Assembly: GCA_964518335.1 (NCBI GenBank)
Contig: CAZFDT010000030.1
Span: forward strand, 1-58,740
Direction of reading: 5' to 3'
Source of the DNA: CAZFDT01 sp964518335
GTDB lineage: Bacteria > Planctomycetota > Phycisphaerae > Phycisphaerales > Phycisphaeraceae
DNA: 58,740 nucleotides
Shown: positions 9,238 through 17,570 of the stretch, piece after piece
Numbering within the stretch: position 1 is the first letter of the stretch
Layout: each line of letters starts with the position of its first letter
Program-made: the position numbers and the translations under genes
Notes under the pieces: model-generated
What the model was told of the DNA's origin: nothing
Database searches by the model: none
What the model saw: only the letters and a program-made list of their open reading frames with translations

Positions 9238-10995
9238 ATGACTATCAGGGCGCATCGTTGGCAGGTGATCGGGGCGACGACGGCGGTGGCGTGCGGACTG
9301 GCGGCGGGCTGCGCCAAGCCCCTGGAGCGGCACACGCAGGAGGCGCTGCGCCGCCAACTCATCGAGTCGCACCGTGCGTACCTGTCGGCGACGGCGGCGG
9401 CGCCGGTCATCGAAATGCGCCGCGCCGCCAGCGAGGTCGAGGAGGAACTCGTCAAAGAGGGCCGCATCGGCGAACTCGACGAGATGTCCGGGCCCGGCGC
9501 CTATCAGCAACAGAAGCTCGACCTCGGCGGCGACCTGATGAACGTCGCCGAGTCGCCCAAGGTGACGATGACGCTCAAGCAGGCGATCCAGCTTGCGGTG
9601 CAGAGCAACCTGGACCTGCAGGTGGCGCGGATGAGGCCCGCCATCGCCGACGCGCAGCTCGTGCAGGCCGAGGCCGTGTTCGACGCCGTGCTCTACACCA
9701 ACTTCGACTGGAACAAGCTCGACACGCCCAACCCGGCCGGGCCGATCGCCGGTCTGTCGGGCGACCGCATGGAAGACACGTGGAACCTGGCGACCGGCGT
9801 GCGCAAGCCGCTGACGACCGGCGGCACGGTGTTCGCCCAGACGGGCCTGTCGCGCGTCGATGAAGTGCCCAGCGTCTTCGCCGTCAACAAGTTCTACCGG
9901 CCCGACATCACGCTGGGGATCGAGCAGCCGCTGCTGCGCAACTTCGGCACCGACGTGAACCGGTCGGAGATCAACCTGGCGCGCAACGCCGCCACCGCCG
10001 AACGCGAGAACCTGCGCGACGCCCTGCTGCAGACGGCGCTGAACACCGAGGCGGCATACTGGAGCCTCGTATTCGCGCGGCAGCAGTTGCTGATCCAGCT
10101 TCGCCTGCTCGATCGGACGATCGAGGATCGCGAGCGCCTGGTCAGCCGTCGCGAGTTCGACGCCGCGCCCGTGCAGATCACCGAGGCCAGCAGTTTCGTC
10201 GAGCTGCGCCGCTCGGACGTGCTGCGCGCCCGCCAGGCGCTGCGCACGGCGTCGGACAATCTCAAGCGGCTGATCCAGTCGAAGGACCTGCCGGTGGCCG
10301 GCGAAGAGCTCATCCTGCCCGCCGACCGTCCCGCCGATGCCCCGCTGACCTACAGCCTGCTCGACGCGGTGACCACGGCCCTGCAGAACCGGCCCGAGCT
10401 CAAGGTCGCCCTGCTGGCCATCGACGACGCCAGCATCCGCCAGCGCGTCGCCGACAACCAGCGCCTGCCCCTGCTCAACCTCGCCTTCAGCACACGCGTC
10501 AACGGCGTGGCGCCCGATATCGATGACGCCTACGAACGGCTAACCGAAGTGGACTACGTGGACTACATCCTCGGCGTGCAGTTCGAGCAGGCGATCGGCA
10601 ACCGCGCCGCCGAGGCCGCCTACCGCCAGCGCCAGCTCGAACGCCGCGCCGCCGTCCTCGACTACCAGCGCCAGGCCCGTGACGTCGTCTTCGACATCAA
10701 GGACGCGCTGCGACAGTTGATGACGACCTACGAGCTGATCGGCGCCACCCGCGCCGCCCGCCGCGCCGCCGCCGACAACCTCCGCGCCATCCAGGCCCAG
10801 GAGGACGCCGGGTTCCAGCTCACCCCCGAGTTCATCAACCTCAAGCTGCAGAGCCAGGAACGCCTGGCCAGCGCCGAGATCCAGGAAGCGTCGGCCCTCA
10901 CCGACTACAACACCGCCGTCGCCACGTTCTTCCGCACCGCCGGCACACTCCTGCAACGCAACAACATCCAGTTCAGCGACGCGCCGACCGATTGA
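9238..10995 (+). CDS. TolC-family outer membrane efflux lipoprotein
   Basis: A 585-residue protein with a lipoprotein signal peptide ending LAAGC at residues 21-25, so it is probably lipid-anchored in the outer membrane. The rest is mainly long amphipathic helices with two outer-membrane-efflux repeats: MTLKQAIQLAVQSNLDLQVA opens the first and LLDAVTTALQNRPELKVAL the second. That is the TolC plan, which forms a trimeric exit duct for type I secretion or RND pumps. The residues before the first repeat (about 25-100) are an extra charged extension. No adaptor or pump gene is adjacent, so its partner is elsewhere. The ATG at 9238 is preferred to 9226 because it gives a clean signal peptide. Confidence 0.9.
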   Translation: MTIRAHRWQVIGATTAVACGLAAGCAKPLERHTQEALRRQLIESHRAYLSATAAAPVIEMRRAASEVEEELVKEGRIGELDEMSGPGAYQQQKLDLGGDLMNVAESPKVTMTLKQAIQLAVQSNLDLQVARMRPAIADAQLVQAEAVFDAVLYTNFDWNKLDTPNPAGPIAGLSGDRMEDTWNLATGVRKPLTTGGTVFAQTGLSRVDEVPSVFAVNKFYRPDITLGIEQPLLRNFGTDVNRSEINLARNAATAERENLRDALLQTALNTEAAYWSLVFARQQLLIQLRLLDRTIEDRERLVSRREFDAAPVQITEASSFVELRRSDVLRARQALRTASDNLKRLIQSKDLPVAGEELILPADRPADAPLTYSLLDAVTTALQNRPELKVALLAIDDASIRQRVADNQRLPLLNLAFSTRVNGVAPDIDDAYERLTEVDYVDYILGVQFEQAIGNRAAEAAYRQRQLERRAAVLDYQRQARDVVFDIKDALRQLMTTYELIGATRAARRAAADNLRAIQAQEDAGFQLTPEFINLKLQSQERLASAEIQEASALTDYNTAVATFFRTAGTLLQRNNIQFSDAPTD

Positions 10996-11049
10996 GCTTT
11001 CGCCGCCGGCGGCCATGGCATAACATGACGAAGCACGCATGATCCCGGG

Positions 11050-12426
11050 ATGTGTCCGATGCGCTGGGTCATGGCAACTTCACTGTGGCTGGTTATGCCC
11101 GTCTGGGCACAGGACCTGCCGCGCATCGAATACGACCTGCACTATCGGTCGAGCTGGATACCTGCCCTTGAGGGCGGTGCGCCGGTGGGCACGCATACGG
11201 GTGTCGGCATGGCGGCGTACCGCCTGCTGTATGCGGTGGAGGCGGAGACGTTTCGTCCGCTCGTGACGGCTCCTGATGCCTCTGGGCGTGTCGCCATCAG
11301 CCGCGCGTTCCACCTCGAGCAAGCGACCTTCCTTCTGGGCGAGCCGATCGTCGTGGGGCTGACCATCCGCAACTTCACCGGCCGGCCGTACCGCGAGGCG
11401 CAGGGCGGCACGTCGCAGGCGCGTGGCCGCGACGACCACTTCCGATTCGTACTCCAGCGCGCCGATGGGACGTTCGTGGTTGACCCCTTTGCGCCGATCG
11501 TGCCTTCGTGGAGCGCAGCGATGAGCGCGTGGACGCTTGCGCCGGGGCGGGCCATGCATCTGTGGCAGCCGCTGCAGCAGTGGTGTGTGATCGACGCGCC
11601 GGGCCGGTACGTGCTGCACTGCTTCTACAGCGCACCTCCGGGCGATATTGTCGGACGGGAAGAAGCGGCAATGGCGGCGCTGGACGAACCGATGCGGGCG
11701 CGATTCGTGTGCGGCGATGATAATCGGTTGGTGGACCGTCAGACGGGCCAACCGATCCTGGTGTTCGCAACGCCGACGCTTCGCCCGATGTGGCATACGA
11801 CCTCGCCGGTGCTGAAAATGATCCCGACGGCACTGCGCCAGCACCTGGGCCATTCGCACGTCGTGGACTTCGCCACCGACTACTGCCGCATCGACGTCAT
11901 GATCGAGGCGGGCACGGAGGACCAGCGCCTGGCGATGCGCGAGCGGTGGCTCAGCCGCATCGACTTCGCCGACGACCGCCCCGGCCCCAATCGGAGAGCG
12001 TCAACTGCAGCGATGCTCTTCGCGCAGCAGGACGACTGGCTCGACGCGATCGAGCAGGCCGCGCTGCCCCATGCCGACCGCTGGCCGGTGGCCATAGCGC
12101 TGGCGGTGCATCCCAGCCCGCGAGCGTTCGACCTGCTGCGGCGCCTCGAGCCGGCGCAGTTCATCGACTCGCTCCGGTGGTGTTACGCCAAGCACCCCGG
12201 CCAGGTCATCCCTCTTCTCATCGACCTGACGGGCCCCGAGCACGACCTGTCGATCCGGCGAAAAGCTGCCCAGTACCTCACACTCTTCACGGGCGTCGAG
12301 TTCGACGATCGCCTGACAGACTCCCGCGCGGATGAACTGTCGCCGCGCGAGCTGACCGCGATGCAACAGCAGTTCCGTGACTGGTGGCGCACGGCCGCCG
12401 ATACGCTCGTTCCGCTGCGACAGTGA
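11050..12426 (+). CDS. Exported protein of unknown function
   Basis: I do not recognise this 458-residue protein. It begins with a signal peptide (hydrophobic to about residue 18, likely cut after VWA). Residues 60-210 look beta-rich, with AISRAFHLEQATFLLGEPIV as in immunoglobulin-like or macroglobulin-like folds that carry the motif of a protein describing tolerance for a load of sugars or peptides. The C-terminal half (from about 300) is helical with repeat-like Ala/Leu-rich segments such as MLFAQQDDWLDAIEQAALPH, which may form HEAT-like repeats. The upstream TolC-like gene is on the same strand 54 bases away, so they may be co-transcribed. Confidence 0.7.
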   Translation: MCPMRWVMATSLWLVMPVWAQDLPRIEYDLHYRSSWIPALEGGAPVGTHTGVGMAAYRLLYAVEAETFRPLVTAPDASGRVAISRAFHLEQATFLLGEPIVVGLTIRNFTGRPYREAQGGTSQARGRDDHFRFVLQRADGTFVVDPFAPIVPSWSAAMSAWTLAPGRAMHLWQPLQQWCVIDAPGRYVLHCFYSAPPGDIVGREEAAMAALDEPMRARFVCGDDNRLVDRQTGQPILVFATPTLRPMWHTTSPVLKMIPTALRQHLGHSHVVDFATDYCRIDVMIEAGTEDQRLAMRERWLSRIDFADDRPGPNRRASTAAMLFAQQDDWLDAIEQAALPHADRWPVAIALAVHPSPRAFDLLRRLEPAQFIDSLRWCYAKHPGQVIPLLIDLTGPEHDLSIRRKAAQYLTLFTGVEFDDRLTDSRADELSPRELTAMQQQFRDWWRTAADTLVPLRQ

Positions 12427-12439
12427 ACCCGTACGCGCG

Positions 12440-12754
12440 TCATCCCCTGACCGACAGGATGACAACGCCTGCGATCAGCGCGGCCATGGGCAAGGCGCCG
12501 ATGGCGGCGGCGGGCCAGGCGTGGCCGGCGACAGTGAGCCAGATGCCCGCGACGACGGCCGCCACCCCGATCACCGCCGCGGCGATCATCAGCCACTTGA
12601 TCATCTGCGCCTGCTGCGGCGACGAGTTGGGCGCGCTGGCGACGAGGAGCACGAGCCAGGCGAGCGTGCCCAGCGCGCCGACGACGATGCCGAGGATCGC
12701 GGCGACGAGGGCCAGGGCGCTGGGCGCGGCGGGGTCAGGCATGGGGGGCGTCAT
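12440..12754 (-). CDS. Small three-helix membrane protein
   Basis: A 104-residue protein with three hydrophobic segments at about 14-40, 52-73 and 79-102, and a short Pro-rich N-terminus. No family is recognised. Its start codon overlaps the stop of the TetR gene (ATGA at 12751-12754), so it is translated from the same mRNA. That makes it a candidate target of, or partner to, the regulator. The second in-frame ATG at 12742 is equally possible. Confidence 0.7.
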   Translation of the reverse strand: MTPPMPDPAAPSALALVAAILGIVVGALGTLAWLVLLVASAPNSSPQQAQMIKWLMIAAAVIGVAAVVAGIWLTVAGHAWPAAAIGALPMAALIAGVVILSVRG

Positions 12755-13377
12755 CCGGCCAGGTGCTCTTCGATGATGGTCTGGGCGACCTCACGCGCAT
12801 GCCGCGCGGACTGGTCGTCGCCCGCGACCATGCGCCGGGTCAGCGCGCCTTCGAGCAGCAGTACCAGCTTGGTCGCCAGCGTCTCGGGATCGGCTGCGCC
12901 GGCGCGCCGCGCCGCGTCGGCGAGCGACGCCTCGGCCACGCGCGCCACGTCCGCCGCCGCCTGGTGCACCGGATCGTGCGGCATCGGAAACTCGGCGCAC
13001 GCCTTGATGAACATGCACCCGGTGTAGTCCGGGTGCGTGAACCACTGGTGATACACGTCGAACGGCGCCAGCAACTGCTTGCGCGGGTCGTCCCCGGCCA
13101 ACTCCGTCACCAGGCGCTTAAACGCCTGCCCCTCCCACTGATCGCGCAGTTTCAGCGCCGCGATCGCCAGGGCATCCTTGCTCTCGAAGTGGTTGTAGAA
13201 GGTGGTCTTGGTGACGCCGACCGCCGCGATGATCTGATCGATGCCCACGGCGTGGAACCCGTAGCCGTAGAACAGGTTCAGCGCCGTCTCGATGATGCGG
13301 TCGCGCGTGGTGACGGCGGGCTTGTCCGGCCCGAAGAGCTGCTTGGCGGTCTTGCCCGCGGCGTTCTGGATGAGCAT
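12751..13377 (-). CDS. TetR-family transcriptional regulator
   Basis: The 208-residue protein has a TetR N-terminal helix-turn-helix: TRDRIIETALNLFYGYGFHA, then GIDQIIAAVGVTKTTFYNHF at residues 45-64. The C-terminal half is an all-helical ligand-binding domain like the TetR_C type seen in AcrR or YcdC-like proteins. It is divergent from a SAM methyltransferase gene, with inverted repeats between them (13402-13432), so it probably represses itself and the methyltransferase. The ligand is unknown. A small membrane protein gene is coupled to its stop codon. Confidence 0.93.
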   Translation of the reverse strand: MLIQNAAGKTAKQLFGPDKPAVTTRDRIIETALNLFYGYGFHAVGIDQIIAAVGVTKTTFYNHFESKDALAIAALKLRDQWEGQAFKRLVTELAGDDPRKQLLAPFDVYHQWFTHPDYTGCMFIKACAEFPMPHDPVHQAAADVARVAEASLADAARRAGAADPETLATKLVLLLEGALTRRMVAGDDQSARHAREVAQTIIEEHLAG

Positions 13378-13401
13378 GGCGCTGGCTCCGGTGGTTTACC
13401 T

Positions 13402-13432
13402 CAAGTCAACCCGAACTTGACTCCGAGTCAAG
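13402..13432. promoter_or_regulatory. Likely TetR operator
   Basis: A perfect inverted repeat, CTTGACT at 13416-13422 and AGTCAAG at 13426-13432 with a 3-base spacer, lies between the divergent TetR and methyltransferase genes. A third half-site, CAAGTCA, is at 13402-13408. The arrangement suits one or two TetR dimers controlling both genes. Confidence 0.65.
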
Positions 13433-13528
13433 CTGGAAACCGGCCGATTCCGCGTATGTTGTAGAGCAGGGAAAGCACACCGGCGACGGTCGCCGGCCCC
13501 CACTGCACACCATAGCAGGAGACGAACG

Positions 13529-14644
13529 ATGACGGCAACGATCGGAACGCAACTGATGTCGGCCCGCGCCGAGACCTTCGACCAGGCCAAGGCCGACGCC
13601 ATGAGTGAGCGGCTGCTGCAGATTCTCAACGCCGGGGGCCTGACGCTGATGCTGTCCGTGGGCCACCGCACGGGCCTGCTCGACGCCATGGCGAAGCTGC
13701 CGCCGGCGACCTCGCAGCAGATCGCCGACGCCTCCGGCCTGCAGGAACGCTACGTCCGCGAGTGGCTGGGCGCCATGGTCACCGGCCTGATCGTCGATTA
13801 CGACCCGGCCGACAAGACCTACGCCCTGCCCCCCGAGCATGCCGCCCTGCTCACCCGCGGCGGGTCGATGGGCAACTTCGCCACCACCATGCAGTGGCTG
13901 AGCGTCCTCGGCGGCGTCGAGGACAAGATCATCGACAAGTTCCGACACGGCGGCGGCGTGCAGTACCACGAGTGCCACCGCTTCCACGAGTGCATGGCCG
14001 AGGAGAGCGCCCAGACCGTCGTCGCCGGCCTGCACGAGCACATCCTGCCGATCGTGCCCGGCCTGATCGACAAGCTCGACGCCGGCATCGACGTGCTCGA
14101 CGTGGGCTGCGGCAGCGGCCGGGCGATCTGCGAGATGGCGGCGGCCTATCCGCGCAGCCGGTTCCTCGGCGTGGACCTGTGCGAGGACGCCATCGCCGCC
14201 GCCCGCGCCGAAGCCGCTCACCGCGGCCTGACCAACGCCCGCTTCGAGGTCGGCGACGACACCCGCCTGGGCAAGGTCGCCGCCTTCGACTTCGTCACCG
14301 GCTTCGACGTCGTCCACGATCAGCGCGACCCGGCGGGCCTGCTGCGCGAAATCCGCCGCGCCCTGCGACCCGGCGGCATCTTCCTCTGCCAGGACATCGC
14401 CGCCTCCAGCCACCTCGAAAAAAACATCGGCCACCCCCTGTGCCCCTTCATGTACACCATCTCCACCATGCACTGCATGAGTGTCTCCCTCGCTCAGAAC
14501 GGCGCCGGCCTGGGAACCTGCTGGGGCGAGGAACTGGCGGTCCAGATGTTCAACGACGCCGGCTTTGCCAACGTCCAGGTGCGCGCCCTGCCCCACGACA
14601 TCCAGAACAACTACTACCTCATGACCAACCCCAGCCCCGACTGA
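13529..14644 (+). CDS. Class I SAM-dependent methyltransferase with winged-helix N-terminus
   Basis: A 371-residue protein. Residues 25-110 form a winged-helix dimerisation domain (SQQIADASGLQERYVREWLG), as in O-methyltransferase-like proteins that share this fold with regulators. A Rossmann domain follows, with motif I VLDVGCGSGRA at about 189, motif II LGVDLCEDAI and motif IV-VI region LREIRRALRPGGIFLCQDI. It therefore uses S-adenosylmethionine; the substrate is unknown. AGGAGA lies nine bases before the ATG at 13529. It is divergent from a TetR regulator with an intervening operator, so expression is probably induced by a ligand. Confidence 0.9.
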   Translation: MTATIGTQLMSARAETFDQAKADAMSERLLQILNAGGLTLMLSVGHRTGLLDAMAKLPPATSQQIADASGLQERYVREWLGAMVTGLIVDYDPADKTYALPPEHAALLTRGGSMGNFATTMQWLSVLGGVEDKIIDKFRHGGGVQYHECHRFHECMAEESAQTVVAGLHEHILPIVPGLIDKLDAGIDVLDVGCGSGRAICEMAAAYPRSRFLGVDLCEDAIAAARAEAAHRGLTNARFEVGDDTRLGKVAAFDFVTGFDVVHDQRDPAGLLREIRRALRPGGIFLCQDIAASSHLEKNIGHPLCPFMYTISTMHCMSVSLAQNGAGLGTCWGEELAVQMFNDAGFANVQVRALPHDIQNNYYLMTNPSPD

Positions 14645-14734
14645 CCACGATCGCCCCGACCGCGCCGCGCGTGGCCTGTCACCGCGGCGCGGTCGGCGGC
14701 ATCCCAGTGCACGAACCTACGAACGGAGCCTGCC

Positions 14735-15115
14735 ATGTTCACCGAATTCCACCTGCCCGCCCTGCGCATCGACGCCGTCCACTGCAGCGACGAGCTGGCC
14801 TTGCGCTTCGTCGGCGAACTCACCGCCCAGCACATCGAGCCGCTGCGCCGCCACCTGCACCGCCTCATCCATCGCCATGCTTGCGACGTGTCGATCGACC
14901 TGGAGCAACTCAACTTCGCATCGATCAACGGCCTGGGCCTGCTCACCTGGCTCGCCGCCGAGCTGCGCCAACTCGGCCGCGTCCTCATCCTCCTCCGCCC
15001 CACCCGACACCTGCGCGAGGTCCTCGAACTCACCCGCCTCGACCGCGTCTTGGCCATCGCAGACGAGCGCACCGCGACGATGCTCCAGGAAGAACCGGCG
15101 CTCGTCGCGGCATGA
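14735..15115 (+). CDS. STAS-domain protein (anti-anti-sigma-like)
   Basis: A 126-residue single STAS domain. The central strand and loop VSIDLEQLNFASINGLGLLT hold the site where anti-sigma-factor antagonists are phosphorylated (Ser in ASINGLG). The remainder fits the fold, with LRQLGRVLILLRPTRHLREV and a C-terminal helix. Such proteins bind an anti-sigma kinase or other partners when dephosphorylated. No kinase gene is adjacent. GGAG at about 14721 precedes the ATG. It follows the methyltransferase by 90 bases on the same strand, but a shared function is not evident. Confidence 0.82.
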   Translation: MFTEFHLPALRIDAVHCSDELALRFVGELTAQHIEPLRRHLHRLIHRHACDVSIDLEQLNFASINGLGLLTWLAAELRQLGRVLILLRPTRHLREVLELTRLDRVLAIADERTATMLQEEPALVAA

Positions 15116-15127
15116 GCCCACGTGTCA

Positions 15128-15491
15128 TCACGCATGATCCTGCCTGATGCGGACGCCTCTGGCGGTCACGATCCACAGCCGCCCAGAGAGGTCGTGCGTC
15201 TTGACGACCTGAACCAGTCGCGCCATGAACGTCGGAACCAGCAGGGGATTGGGCCGTGGCAGCCGCAAGACCACGATCCCTGGATACTTCGACGGCGGGT
15301 ACTGGCGGATATCCGCGAAACCCACGTCGAGCGTGATCAGGACTCGCTCCTCCCGACGGCACACGTCGATGATTCGCGTCGGGTTGGCCGCCGAGTCGCT
15401 GCTGTGGCACAGTCATCACGTCGTAACCAGCGACAACAAGTGGATCGGCCAGTTTCAGCGACAGGTTCTCGTCGAGCTTAAAGCGAGGCAT
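15128..15491 (-). pseudogene. DUF5615 PIN-like toxin gene with frameshift
   Basis: The gene starts at ATG 15491, overlapping the DUF433 stop (TGATG). Its first 38 codons read as a DUF5615 N-terminus: KLDENLSLKLADPLVVAGYD followed by VMTVPQQRLGGQPD. Near 15375-15382 the homology jumps to another frame, which continues IIDVCRREERVLITLDVGFA and then FADIRQYPPSKYPGIVVLR down to the TGA at 15128. A loss of two bases or gain of one explains this. The original frame runs on as nonsense. Either the toxin is inactivated, leaving an orphan antitoxin, or this is a sequencing error. The intact module at 6792-7423 gives the expected layout. Confidence 0.8.
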
Positions 15492-15727
15492 CACGCAGCC
15501 GCCGGTTCAATGTCCACGATCTGTTCATGGGCCAGTGCAGCGGCGTAGTGAACGCACGCCTTGATGTCGTCAAGCGTGAGCGTCGGGTGATGCTCTACGA
15601 CCGTTTCGGCCGTCTGACCGTCGGCCAGCATCCCCAAAACCACCCACACCATCACACGCGTACCTGTCACGCAAGGCGTGCCGTGACAAATCCGGGGGTC
15701 AACCGTGATGTGCTTTCGCCAGTCCAT
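15491..15727 (-). CDS. DUF433 protein, likely antitoxin of the second module
   Basis: A 78-residue DUF433 protein with the core WRKHITVDPRICHGTPCVTG at residues 3-22 followed by TRVMVWVVLGMLADGQTAETV and a C-terminal helix. It lacks the N- and C-terminal extras of the copy at 6792, so the two modules are not recent duplicates. The stop codon overlaps the start of a DUF5615 gene that has a frameshift. An intact antitoxin with a broken toxin is a usual decay state of such modules. The 149 bases upstream hold two 11-base direct repeats and no clear promoter. Confidence 0.82.
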   Translation of the reverse strand: MDWRKHITVDPRICHGTPCVTGTRVMVWVVLGMLADGQTAETVVEHHPTLTLDDIKACVHYAAALAHEQIVDIEPAAA

Positions 15728-15852
15728 TGGTTCATTATAGTCGCGACGATTGGCTGATCGAACGTGACTTGCCCACTTCCGGGGAACGGGTCTGCCCCAT
15801 TTTCCGGGGGCTGTCGCACAGCATCCCGCAAGGGTGCTGTGTGGCGCCCGGC

Positions 15853-15877
15853 AACTTGAAACTGGGAACTTGAAACT
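15853..15877. repeat. Short direct repeat
   Basis: AACTTGAAACT occurs twice (15853-15863 and 15867-15877) separated by GGG, at the 3' end of the hydrolase gene. It resembles the word-like repeats at 20046-20250 and 45274-45403. Confidence 0.6.
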
Positions 15878-16866
15878 CACTTCCCGTTGAGCTGCCGCGC
15901 GATGTCGTCGATCAGTCGGGGGAGGTTGACGAAGGCTGTGTGATGGTTGCCCGGGAGCAGGACGTGTCGTTGCCGGTCCAGGCCGATGGCTGCGGCCAGG
16001 GCGTTGGAACAGGCGGCGGGGATGACCTGGTCGGCGACGGCGACATGGAGCCATGTGATCGACGGATTGATGCGATGGGCGGTGCGCAGCGGTTCGATCT
16101 GATAGACCATGCGCCCAATGGCCTGCGCGTCGTACCCGCCGGACTCCAGCGACGCGCGCACGCCCGCCGCTTCACGCTGGCCTTCCAGCAGCACGCGGTC
16201 GATCTGGCCGCCCGCCAGGGTGATCCACACCGATTCAAACGCATTGTCCAGCGCCGCCGTCGGCGAGACCACAAAACCACCCAGGCTCGTGCCCTGAATG
16301 GAAATCCGACCGGGCAAGACGTGCGGCAGCGCTGCGATCGCGTCCCGCGCACGACGTGCATCGCAGATCGCCTGACGCATCCGCGGCACCATCACGTGCG
16401 GATCGTATCGCTGCGCCGACCGGCGCAAACCATAATCCGGCAGGTGCATCACGAACGCGTGAACACCCCGCTGCGAAAGCGCCCGCCCGATCGCCCGCGC
16501 GATCACCAGTGATGACTGGATCTCGTGGATCAGCAGAATGGCCGGCGCGTCCACCGCATGGCCCTGGGCGTCCCGCGCCGCGTGCCACTCCATGCTCACG
16601 CGATCCACCTCCGCCTGGCCGCGCGGCTTGGGCGATGCAAAAAACACAAACGCGTCGCACACCCTCGTAGCGTCCTGCACGCACATCACGTCGAACTTTT
16701 CCACCGGCCACGACAGGTCGTCCAGCATCGCCTGCGCATCAGGCGAATCGTCCGGCGCCACGCGCAGCGTGTCCTGCGCCGCGAAGCTGCGCGTCGCCAC
16801 TTCGGCGTGCGCCGGAGCACTGGGCAACAACGCAACCAGCAGGCAGAAAACGTGTCGCATTCGCAT
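15877..16866 (-). CDS. Exported alpha/beta hydrolase
   Basis: A 329-residue protein with a signal peptide (MRMRHVFCLLVALLPSAPAH, likely cut after AHA). The mature part is an alpha/beta hydrolase: the oxyanion region is in APAILLIHEIQSSL, the nucleophile elbow is GTSLGG with Ser as nucleophile, and the catalytic His lies in LLPGNHHTAFV near the end. The acid residue is probably the Asp in VAVADQVIPAA. This suggests a periplasmic esterase or peptidase with unknown substrate. The start at 16866 was chosen because it begins the signal peptide; an earlier in-frame ATG at 16983 adds residues that would spoil it. Confidence 0.85.
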   Translation of the reverse strand: MRMRHVFCLLVALLPSAPAHAEVATRSFAAQDTLRVAPDDSPDAQAMLDDLSWPVEKFDVMCVQDATRVCDAFVFFASPKPRGQAEVDRVSMEWHAARDAQGHAVDAPAILLIHEIQSSLVIARAIGRALSQRGVHAFVMHLPDYGLRRSAQRYDPHVMVPRMRQAICDARRARDAIAALPHVLPGRISIQGTSLGGFVVSPTAALDNAFESVWITLAGGQIDRVLLEGQREAAGVRASLESGGYDAQAIGRMVYQIEPLRTAHRINPSITWLHVAVADQVIPAACSNALAAAIGLDRQRHVLLPGNHHTAFVNLPRLIDDIARQLNGK

Positions 16867-17004
16867 GGGCAGCCTGTCCAAATCGCAAGTCTCAAACAAG
16901 CTCCGAGAGCCCTTAAAACCGCCAAGCCGCAAGGATCGCAAGACATAGGCTACCACGAACGGGCGCCAATGAAAGCAAATCACGGGACAGCGTCAACAGC
17001 GGCA

Positions 17005-17100
17005 TCAGCCGCGGTGCATCGGAATGCAAGTGACGTCCGCACACCACATCTGATCCGCGCGATCGATCACCAGGTCCCGCAGCAGGTACGGATACGGATG
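17005..17100 (-). mobile_element. IS3-family transposase fragment
   Basis: On the minus strand about 31 codons read PYPYLLRDLVIDRADQMWCA and then DVTCIPMHRG before a stop. That matches the start of the IS3-group OrfB integrase core (RPNQVWAMDITYIPM in typical members), including the first catalytic Asp. No other part of the element or terminal repeats are seen, and flanking frames are nonsense, so it is a decayed remnant. It lies in the 373-base gap between the hydrolase and padR. Confidence 0.75.
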
Positions 17101-17170
17101 ATGACACGGCTCTGTCGGCGCAGGGGAGCTGGCGAGACGTGGCGAAAGGGCGCTATTGTTTCTCTTGCGC

Positions 17171-17204
17171 TTGCATGCATCGTGTGTCGATGTATAATAC
17201 ATCG
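17171..17204 (+). promoter_or_regulatory. padR promoter with overlapping operator
   Basis: A -35 box TTGCAT (17171-17176) and a perfect -10 box TATAAT (17193-17198) are 16 bases apart. The -10 box lies inside the perfect palindrome CGATGTA-TAA-TACATCG (17188-17204). A PadR dimer bound there would block RNA polymerase, so the operon is probably autorepressed. PadR sites of the ATGT...ACAT kind are known. Confidence 0.85.
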
Positions 17205-17239
17205 GCTGGCAAGGTATGCCCGCGCGAAGGAGCTGGACC

Positions 17240-17569
17240 ATGGGACTGTCACAGGAGCTGGCACGGGGGACCGTGATGCCGATCGTGCTGGCGCTGCTGG
17301 GGGAGCGGCCGATGTACGGCTACGAGATCGTCAAGGCGGTCAACGACCGCACCAACGGGGCGCTGCAGTGGAAGGAGGGCACGCTCTATCCCCTGCTGCA
17401 CAAGCTTCAGGGCCAGCGGCTGATCACCGCCCGATGGGAGACCTCGGCGTCGGGCAAGGACCGCAAGTATTACGCCCTCACCCCCAGGGGCGAGCGTGCC
17501 CTGCACGAAAGCAAGGAGCAGTGGCGGCAGCTCAGCGACGCCGTGAACGTCTTTCTACAGGGGGCCTGA
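17240..17569 (+). CDS. PadR-family transcriptional regulator
   Basis: A 109-residue PadR regulator. The winged helix is clear: MPIVLALLGERPMYGYEIVK at residues 13-32, LQWKEGTLYPLLHKLQ as the recognition region, and GKDRKYYALTPRGERAL as the wing. GAAGGAG ends eight bases before the ATG at 17240. The stop is directly followed by the gene for a large membrane protein (TGACATG), so both form one operon. In this family the regulator usually represses its membrane-protein partner until a stress signal arrives. The palindrome on its own promoter supports autorepression. Confidence 0.95.
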   Translation: MGLSQELARGTVMPIVLALLGERPMYGYEIVKAVNDRTNGALQWKEGTLYPLLHKLQGQRLITARWETSASGKDRKYYALTPRGERALHESKEQWRQLSDAVNVFLQGA

Positions 17570-17570
17570 C

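Noticed and set aside
13417..13460. TTGACT near 13417 as a -35 box for the methyltransferase
   Set aside because: No -10 box at 16-18 bases; the nearest TATGTT is about 32 bases away. The TTGACT is better explained as part of the inverted repeat.
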